Below, one piece after another: positions 56,866-64,000 of a DNA stretch of 64,000 nucleotides. The position numbers and the translations under genes were made by a program. This DNA comes from Macrostomum hystrix (lineage: Eukaryota > Platyhelminthes > Macrostomidae). Positions within the stretch are counted from its first letter, which is position 1, and every line of letters begins with the position of its first letter. Location: the NCBI GenBank assembly GCA_950097015.1, contig CATNEN010000025.1:4007001-4071000 (forward strand), read 5' to 3'. The notes beneath the pieces are model-generated. The model saw only the letters and a list, made by a program, of their open reading frames with translations. It made no database searches and had not been told where the DNA came from.

Positions 56866-57459
56866 TGAGTTAGTTTATGGTGTGAGTTTTTGGTTAATAG
56901 TTCTGGTGTAAAGGCTTTTTTAGGGTTTTGTTGCAATGGTTTATTTATTTGATGTTTTAATAGTTTCTTACTGCAATGTTGCATTCTCTATTTTAAGTAG
57001 GATAATACGAGTTATGTTTGCCGGTTTTTAATGAAACATAGTTTCTTCCGTATTATCTAATATATTCCCCCTAAATGAATAGTGTTATATATGGCAGTAC
57101 AGTCGTACAGACAAGTGTATGAATTCCCGTGTATCAAGAATACTTCACCTTGCAGTTGCTCCGCCAGCTGTTCAATCTCGTTTGCCACCCCCGCATTGAA
57201 TCCCACCGTTTCCTCTCAGCGGTCATATTTAATCTGCCTATTTTTGCAGCGGTGAAGCTTCTTGAAAGCAGGTGCGTCAAATATATTCAATCTACTTCTT
57301 TTAGATCGCGTGCATAAATTCCACCTGAAACGGGTAGAATATGCACTGCCTAGAAATTGTTCTGCCTATTGGTGGCTGACCTTCTTCTGTGGAGTGGAGT
57401 AATAATTTAACTTCTGGGCGATTATTATCAACTGTCCTAGAACTGTCTATACTTTGATG
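56866..57459 (+). other. Unique part of transporter intron 1
   Basis: AT-rich intron sequence with no exon recognised. Confidence 0.5.
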
Positions 57460-59685
57460 TACTCTCATCTCACTGCCTCTCATCTCACTGTCTCTCATCT
57501 CACTGTCTCTCATCTCACTGTCTCTCATCTCACTGTCTTCCATCTCACTGTCTCTCATCTCACTGTCTCTCATCTCACTGTCTCTCATCTCACTGTCTTC
57601 ATCTCACTGCCTCTTATCTCTCTGCCTCTCATCTCACTGTCTCTCATCTCACTGTCTCTAATCTCACTGCCTCTCATCTCACTGTCTCTCATCTCACTGT
57701 CTCTCATCTCACTGTCTCTCATCTCACTGTCTCTCATCTCACTGTCTCTCATCTCACTGTCTCTCATCTCACTGTCTCTCATCTCACTGCCTCTCATCTC
57801 ACTGTCTCTCATCTCACTGTCTCTCATCTCACTGTCTCTCATCTCACTGTCTCTCATCTCACTGTCTCTCATCTCACTGTCTCTCATCTCACTGTCTCTC
57901 ATCTCACTGTCTCTCATCTCACTGTCTCTCATCTCACTGTCTTCATCTCACTGCCTCTTATCTCTCTGCCTCTCATCTCACTGTCTCTCATCTCACTGCC
58001 TCTGTCACTGCCTCTCATCTCACTGTCCCTCATCTCTCTGCCTCTCATCTCACTGTCTCTCATCTCACTGTCTCTCATCTCACTGCCTCTCATCTCACTG
58101 TCTTCATCTCACTGCCTCTCATCTCACTGTCTCTCATCTCTCTGCCTCTCATCTCACTGTCTCTCATCTCTCTGCCTCTCATCTCACTGCCTCTCATCTC
58201 ACTGTCTCTCATCTCACTGTCTCTCATCTCACTGTCTCTCATCTCACTGCCTCTGTCACTGCCTCTCATCTCACTGTCCCTCATCTCTCTGCCTCTCATC
58301 TCACTGCCTCTCATCTCACTGTCTCTCATCTCACTGTCTCTCATCTCACTGTCTCTCATCTCACTGTCTCTCATCTCTCTGCCTCTCATCTCACTGTCTC
58401 TCATCTCACTGTCTCTCATCTCTCTGCCTCTCATCTCACTGTCTCTCATCTCACTGTCTCTCATCTCACTGTCTCTCATCTCACTGTCTCTCATCTCACT
58501 GTCTCTCATCTCTCTGCCTCTCATCTCACTGCCTCTCATCTCACTGTCTCTCATCTCACTGTCTCTCATCTCACTGTCTCTCATCTCACTGCCTCTGTCA
58601 CTGCCTCTCATCTCACTGTCCCTCATCTCTCTGCCTCTCATCTCACTGCCTCTCATCTCACTGTCTCTCATCTCACTGTCTCTCATCTCACTGTCTCTCA
58701 TCTCACTGTCTCTCATCTCTCTGCCTCTCATCTCACTGTCTCTCATCTCACTGCCTCTGTCACTGCCTCTCATCTCACTGTCCCTCATCTCTCTGCCTCT
58801 CATCTCACTGTCTCTCATCTCACTGTCTCTCATCTCACTGTCTCTCATCTCACTGCCTCTCATCTCTCTGCCTCTCATCTCTCTGCCTCTCATCTCACTG
58901 CCTCTCATCTCACTGTCCCTCATCTCTCTGCCTCTCATCTCACTGCCTCTCATCTCACTGTCTCTCATCTCACTGTCTCTCATCTCACTGTCTCTCATCT
59001 CACTGTCTCTCATCTCACTGTCTCTCATCTCACTGTCTCTCATCTCACTGTCTCTCATCTCTCTGCCTCTCATCTCACTGTCTCTCATCTCACTGCCTCT
59101 GTCACTGCCTCTCATCTCACTGTCCCTCATCTCTCTGCCTCTCATCTCACTGTCTCTCATCTCACTGTCTCTCATCTCACTGTCTCTCATCTCACTGCCT
59201 CTCATCTCTCTGCCTCTCATCTCTCTGCCTCTCATCTCACTGCCTCTCATCTCACTGCCTCTCATCTCACTGCCTCTCATCTCACTGTCTCTCATCTCAC
59301 TGTCTCTCATCTCACTGTCTCTCATCTCACTGCCTCTCATCTCACTGCCTCTCATCTCACTGTCTCTCATCTCACTGTCTCTCATCTCACTGTCTCTCAT
59401 CTCACTGTCTCTCATCTCACTGCCTCTCATCTCACTGCCTCTCATCTCACTGTCTCTCATCTCACTGTCTCTCATCTCACTGTCTCTCATCTCACTGCCT
59501 CTCATCTCACTGTCTCTCATCTCACTGTCTCTCATCTCACTGTCTCTCATCTCACTGTCTCTCATCTCACTATCTCTCATCTCACTGTCTCTCATCTCAT
59601 TGTCTCTCATCTCACTGTCTCTCATCTCACTGTCTCTCATCTCACTGCCTCTCATCTCTGCCTCTCATCTCTCTGTCCTTATATT
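57460..59685. repeat. 15 bp polypyrimidine-biased satellite, about 148 copies
   Basis: The unit is tctcatctcactgtc with ctgcc and ctctctgcc variants. A longer block (gcctctgtcactgcc followed by gtccctcatctctctgcc) recurs near 58000, 58250, 58590, 58755 and 59095, showing higher-order duplication. The 771-codon frame through it is a product of the 15 bp period and is not a gene. Confidence 0.97.
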
Positions 59686-60189
59686 CCTCTATCTCCTATC
59701 TCGCAAGTACTAATTGACTTCCTCCGAAGTTGTCTTGACTTTAACCTTCCGTGTCGCTTTGCTTCATAAGAATTCACAATGCTTCAAACAAACTCTCTCT
59801 CTTCACAATTCCTACATTTTCCTACCTTCAATGAATTGGACAAACCTACTCACTTGTACAGACTGAGATCCTACTCCACTGCACTATTTCTATTGGCTTG
59901 CTTGGCTCTCGCCAGCCAGTTATATTGCGCTAGAGCGAACTAAAACTGCATTTATATTTGGATTTTTCACACTGTTCCGTCAGTCAGTAGATTCTCAGTT
60001 AGTAGAAGCTAGACAGGAAGAAATCCTAAAAAAACTAATATACGATACAAAACTGTGACAGCAATGTCAGCTCAGAAGCCTAGCAACTATCGATCTATGG
60101 AGAACTCCGAGATACCACCAAACATAGGACTGCACCAGAGGCTGAGAAATTGTGAATCACCTATCCAACTGTTTAACTACCATAAGTTG
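59686..60189 (+). other. Unique part of transporter intron 1
   Basis: No exon or repeat recognised. Confidence 0.5.
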
Positions 60190-60770
60190 CAACTGGTACT
60201 GTAGCTAGAATCTAATCAGGTACTGTAGCTAGAATCTATTCAGGTACTGTAGCTATAATCTAATCAGGTACTGTAGCTAGAATCTATTCAGGTACTGTAG
60301 CTAGAATCTAATCAGGTACTGTAGCTATAATCTAATCAGGTACTGTAGCTAGAATCTAATCAGGTACTGTAGCTAGAATCTAACCAGGTACTGTAGCTAG
60401 AATCTAATCAGGTACTGTAGCTAGAATCTAATCAGGTACTGTAGCTAGAATCTAATCAGGTACTGTAGCTAGAATCAAATCAGGTACTGTAGCTAGAATC
60501 TAATCAGGTACTGTAGCTAGAATCTAATCAGGTACTGTAGCTAGAATCAAATCAGGTACTGTAGCTAGAATCTAATCAGGTACTGTAGCTAGAATCTAAT
60601 CAGGTACTGTAGCTAGAATCTAATCAGGTACTGTAGCTAGAATCTAATCAGGTACTGTAGCTAGAATCTAATCAGGTACTGTAGCTAGAATCTAATCAGG
60701 TACTGTAGCTAGAATCTAATCAGGTACTGTAGCTAGAATCTAATCAGGTACTGTAGCTAGCATAGAAGCT
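60190..60770. repeat. 24 bp minisatellite, about 24 copies
   Basis: The unit is caggtactgtagctagaatctaat with a few ctataat and ctattc variants. Confidence 0.97.
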
Positions 60771-61039
60771 GGTACTATGGCTAGTAGGTACCGCAGGTAG
60801 AATCACTATAGTGTCGAATCTTTTTCAGTGCCCCATTGTCTCATTCTCGTAGCTCACACAAGTCTAGTTTCTGGTTTTGTTACTGGTGTTGGATTATCTT
60901 TTTTGGTTTGGTCTTTGTTGGCTTGAACTGGTGTCTTATTGCCTGGCTCTATTGCCATATATGCCCAATTTTCACTTAATTCCCAACTCACTAGCTACCT
61001 ACAAGAAACCCACATCACAACCTAAACCAAACCAACCTT

Positions 61040-61640
61040 TCTCCCCGCCCCACCTCACTTATGTGCCCCCACCTCACTCCCTGATCCCACTTCACTCCCA
61101 GCCCCCACCACACTCACTGTTCCCACTTCACTCCCAGCCCCCACCACACTCACTGTTCCCACTTCACTCCCAGCCCCCACGACACTCACTGTTCCCACTT
61201 CACTCCCAGCCCCCACGACCTCACTGTTCCCACTTCACTCCCAGCCCCCACTACACTCACTGTTCCCACTTCACTCCCAGCCCCCACCACACTCACTGTT
61301 CCCACTTCACTCCCAGCCCCACCACACTCACTGTTCCCACTTCACTCCCAGCCCCCACCACACTCACTGTTCCCACTTCACTCCCTGTCCCCAATCGACT
61401 TCCTGCCTCGATCCCTCTCTGCCCAACTTTAATCCTTGCCCCCGCCTCACTCCCCGCCCCCGCCTCACTCCCCGCCCCCGCCTCACTCCCCGCCCCCGCC
61501 TCACTCCCCACCCCGCCTCACTCCCCGCCCCCGCCTCACTCCCCGCCCCGCCATACTCCCTGCGCCCGCCTCACTCCCCGCCCCCGCCATACTCCCTGCG
61601 CCCGCCATACTCCCTTCCCCAATCTCACTCCAAGCCCCCC
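61040..61640. repeat. 36 bp and 18 bp C-rich minisatellites just before transporter exon 2
   Basis: The left part uses cactcactgttcccacttc plus actcccagcccccac (36 bp). The right part uses ctcactccccgcccccgc (18 bp). Both share the cactcc core. The array ends about 45 bases before the exon, so it may supply or overlap its polypyrimidine tract. Confidence 0.93.
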
Positions 61641-61683
61641 ACTTCACTCACCTAACTTATCAACTCCCGACTGGCGTCTGCAG

Positions 61684-61874
61684 ATGCTCGCGGACTGCTG
61701 AGCGATGATTTCGATCTTTCTGACGACAGAGGCGCGGGCAGAAAGTCTACCGATTCAACCGCTGACGCCGACGATGACGGCGACGGCGAGACCTACACTG
61801 TGGAGCAGGCTGTGGAGAAGCTGGGCTTTGGTCGATTCCAATTGCGCATTCTCTTTATCTGCGGAATCATGACT
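61684..61874 (+). CDS. SVOP: SVOP/SV2-like transporter, coding exon 2
   Basis: Encodes about residues 26-89. A dileucine-containing acidic cytoplasmic segment is followed by GETYTVEQAVEKLGFGRFQLRI and the start of transmembrane helix 1 (ILFICGIMT). The TYTVE-AVE-LGFG-FQ run is the hallmark of SVOP and its relatives, just before TM1. The acceptor is ctgcag (phase 1) and the donor ACT|GTGAGT (phase 0). The exon is preceded closely by a C-rich minisatellite. Confidence 0.93.
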
Positions 61875-62277
61875 GTGAGTGCATTGTACCAAAGCTGGAC
61901 TTCACAATTTCGATTCCTAGTAATTGGATATAGGACAGAAAAATTGCAACCCTAACTTAGGGTTTCCACTCTTTCCAGAATGGACATTCCACTCTTATTG
62001 TCATAGCTCTCCCTCCGTTTTTCTTATTCTTGAATTGAAACAAAAGAAAGCATGAGTTTTTCACTTTGGCTTCTCCTGGTCAAAAAGCTTTATTGTTTGC
62101 TAGCTGTTTTACTGTGACAGCTGTTCCCGATTGTGTGCTAACAAACAATTCTGAGCTTCTAAGCTGCTCAAGTTCCTGCTCTGAAACTCTCGTGTATACC
62201 AATAGTCTATAGTTTGTTTCTAGCCCGAGCCACATTTGCAGTATAGTTAACTGATGGTTTACTAAATCGGTTACTAA
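61875..62277 (+). other. Left part of transporter intron 2
   Basis: Unique sequence with no exon or repeat recognised. The intron donor is at 61875. Confidence 0.55.
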
Positions 62278-63055
62278 GAAGGAGAGAGAGCGATAGAGAG
62301 AAGTAGAGTGAGGAATAGAAGGAGAGGCAGAGAAGTAGAGTGAGGAATAGAAGGAGAGGCAGAGAAGTAGAGTGAGGAATAGAAGGAGAGGCAGAGAAGT
62401 AGAGTGAGGAATAGAAGGAGAGGCAGAGAAGTAGAGTGAGGAATAGAAGGAGAGGCAGAGAAGTAGAGTGAGGAATAGAAGTAGAGGCAGAGAAGTAGAG
62501 TGAGGAATAGAAGGAGAGGCAGAGAAGTAGAGTGAGGAATAGAAGGAGAGGCAGAGAAGTAGAGTGAGGAATAGAAGTAGAGGCAGAGAAGTAGAGTGAG
62601 GAATAGAAGGAGAGCCAGAGAAGTAGAGTGAGGAATAGAAGGAGAGGCAGAGAAGTAAAGTGAGGAATAGAAGGAGAGGCAGAGAAGCAGAGTGAGGAAT
62701 AGAAGGAGAGGCAGAGAAGTAGAGTGAGGAATAGGAGAGGCAGAGAAGTAAAGTGAGGAATAGAAGGAGAGGCAGAGAAGCAGAGTGAGGAATAGAAGGA
62801 GAGGCAGAGAAGTAGAGTGAGGAATAGAAGGAGAGGCAGAGAAGTAAAGTGAGGAATAGAAGGAGAGGCAGAGAAGTAGAGTGAGGAATAGAAGGAGAGG
62901 CAGAGAAGTAAAGTGAGGAATAGAAGGAGAGGCAGAGAAGTAGAGTGAGGAATAGAAGGAGAGGCAGAGAAGTAAAGTGAGGAATAGAAGGAGAGGCAGA
63001 GAAGTAAAGTGAGGAATAGAAGGAGAGGCAGAGAAGCAGAGTGAGGAATAGAAGA
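62278..63055. repeat. 32 bp purine-rich minisatellite in transporter intron 2, about 24 copies
   Basis: The unit is gaggaatagaaggagaggc plus agagaagtagagt, with aaagt and cagagt variants. The plus strand is almost entirely purine. Long minus-strand open frames are by-products. Confidence 0.97.
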
Positions 63056-63206
63056 TTCGCAGAGTCTGGTGGTAGGCAAAGCTGCAGCTGATGGTTGTGC
63101 TAATCAGCCAAGTGCTGTGTGAAGCAAGAATCTGCCGTACCAGGCACTCCAAAGTGCTACTTACACTAGTAGTAACTAGAAGCCGAAACTAACAAACCAA
63201 AAACAG

Positions 63207-63692
63207 GCAGCAGATGCCATGGAGATGCTGCTTCTGTCAGTGCTGGGTCCGGCTCTGCGCTGCGATTGGCGACTCACCTCCGCCCAGGTGGCTGTCATCA
63301 CCACCGTGGTCTTCGCCGGCATGTTCGTCGGCGCGCCGTCCTGGGGCGCCGTATCCGACAAGCACGGCAGGAGGGGCGTGTTCGGTCTCAGCCTATGCCT
63401 GATTGCCTATTTCGGCCTGCTGTGTTCATTTTCGCCCAGTTTCACCTGGCTAGTGACCCTGCGCGGCCTTGTTGGCTTCTGCATCAGCGGGGCGGCTTCG
63501 TCTTTCACGCTGCTATCCGAGTACCTGCCCCAGGCCTACAGAGCCAAAGTACTCATCATCTACAATGTGTTCTGGGGCATTGGCAGCTCGTTTGAGGTGC
63601 TGCTGGCTTATCTGGTACTGCCAACCTTGGGCTGGCGTTACCTCACCGCCTTTTCAGCTCTGCCACTGTTCCTCTTCACCCTGGCACTGGGG
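63207..63692 (+). CDS. SVOP: SVOP/SV2-like transporter, coding exon 3 (TM1 to TM6)
   Basis: Encodes 162 residues (about 90-251) of a major facilitator superfamily transporter. It begins AADAMEMLLLSVLGP (end of TM1), continues through TM2, and carries the MFS signature loop WGAVSDKHGRRG between TM2 and TM3. RGLVGF in TM4 and FWGIGSSFEV in TM5 fit the SVOP/SV2 family, with ADAMEM strongly diagnostic. TM6 ends at LALG before the donor GTGAGT (phase 0). Relatives sit in synaptic-vesicle or other organelle membranes. The substrate of SVOP is not established and cannot be read from the sequence. The second half of the transporter lies beyond the window. The acceptor aaacag before 63207 keeps phase 0 with exon 2. 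Confidence 0.96.
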
Positions 63693-63699
63693 GTGAGTG

Positions 63700-64000
63700 C
63701 GGCTTGGGGTGTGACTGCAGATTTGGGTGTGACTGCAGATTTGGGTGTGACTGCTGATTTGGGTGTGACTGCTGATTTGGGTGTGACTGCAGATTTGGGT
63801 GTGACTGCAGATTTGGGTGTGACTTGTAATTGGCTTGTAATTGGTAGTTGGGGTGTGAATTGGGAATCAGAATTGAGTAGGGATCAGGATGTGAGTAGGG
63901 ATCAGGGTGTGAGTGTGAATCATGATGAGTAGGGATCAGGGTGTGAGTAGGAATCAGGATGTGAGTAGGAATCAGGATGTGAGTAGGAATCAGGGTGTGA
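63700..64000. repeat. Two 18 bp minisatellites at the start of transporter intron 3
   Basis: gatttgggtgtgactgca is repeated seven times (63703-63830), then gtgagtaggaatcaggat about six times (63890 to the window edge). The second unit contains the splice-donor word gtgagt in every copy. Confidence 0.93.

Noticed and set aside
57454-59769. 771-codon plus-strand open frame and the 521-codon minus frame through the same stretch
   Set aside because: Both simply follow the 15 bp period of the satellite. They consist of one repeated pentapeptide and have no gene context.
62207-63152. Two long minus-strand Leu/Ser/Phe-rich frames, resembling a membrane protein
   Set aside because: They arise from the 32 bp purine-rich array inside the intron of the plus-strand transporter.

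Overview
This window looks like animal nuclear DNA. Genes are split by GT-AG introns, coding exons carry Ala/Gln/Gly/His runs, and introns and spacers are packed with minisatellites, SINE-like repeats and one complete-looking LINE. The gene families (Shaw-type Kv channel, TCF/LEF with a C-clamp, SVOP-type transporter) are metazoan. The moderate GC content and very repeat-rich style would fit a free-living flatworm such as a macrostomid, but that placement is a guess.

Layout. (1) 1-17553, minus strand: a Shaw/Kv3-like voltage-gated K+ channel gene, five predicted coding exons with all junctions in phase 1. The 3' end runs off the left edge. Its 11.3 kb last intron holds a 6.3 kb non-LTR retrotransposon (728-7054) on the opposite strand, with both ORFs open, inserted inside a pyrimidine-rich minisatellite. 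(2) 17.6-45.3 kb: a long spacer with no gene I can defend. It holds tandem arrays (TTGG, 21, 12, 24, 33, 40, 43 and 42 bp units), SINE-like copies, a three-copy interspersed repeat, a 35 bp hAT-like mini-element and a CpG-poor segment. (3) 45323-51390, plus strand: a TCF/LEF (pangolin) gene with two coding exons: beta-catenin-binding N-terminus, then HMG box, C-clamp and acidic tail. (4) 51.4-55.4 kb: six minisatellite blocks. (5) 55459 to the right edge, plus strand: the first three coding exons of an SVOP/SV2-like major facilitator transporter, with large arrays in each intron.

The three genes act in different places: a neuronal or muscle K+ channel, a nuclear Wnt effector and a vesicle transporter. 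Nothing in the sequence suggests they work together. The main structural theme is that every intron of more than about 1 kb holds at least one expanded minisatellite. Copy numbers and array ends were judged by eye. Splice sites were chosen by GT-AG signals, reading phase and protein-family continuity, with no transcript data.
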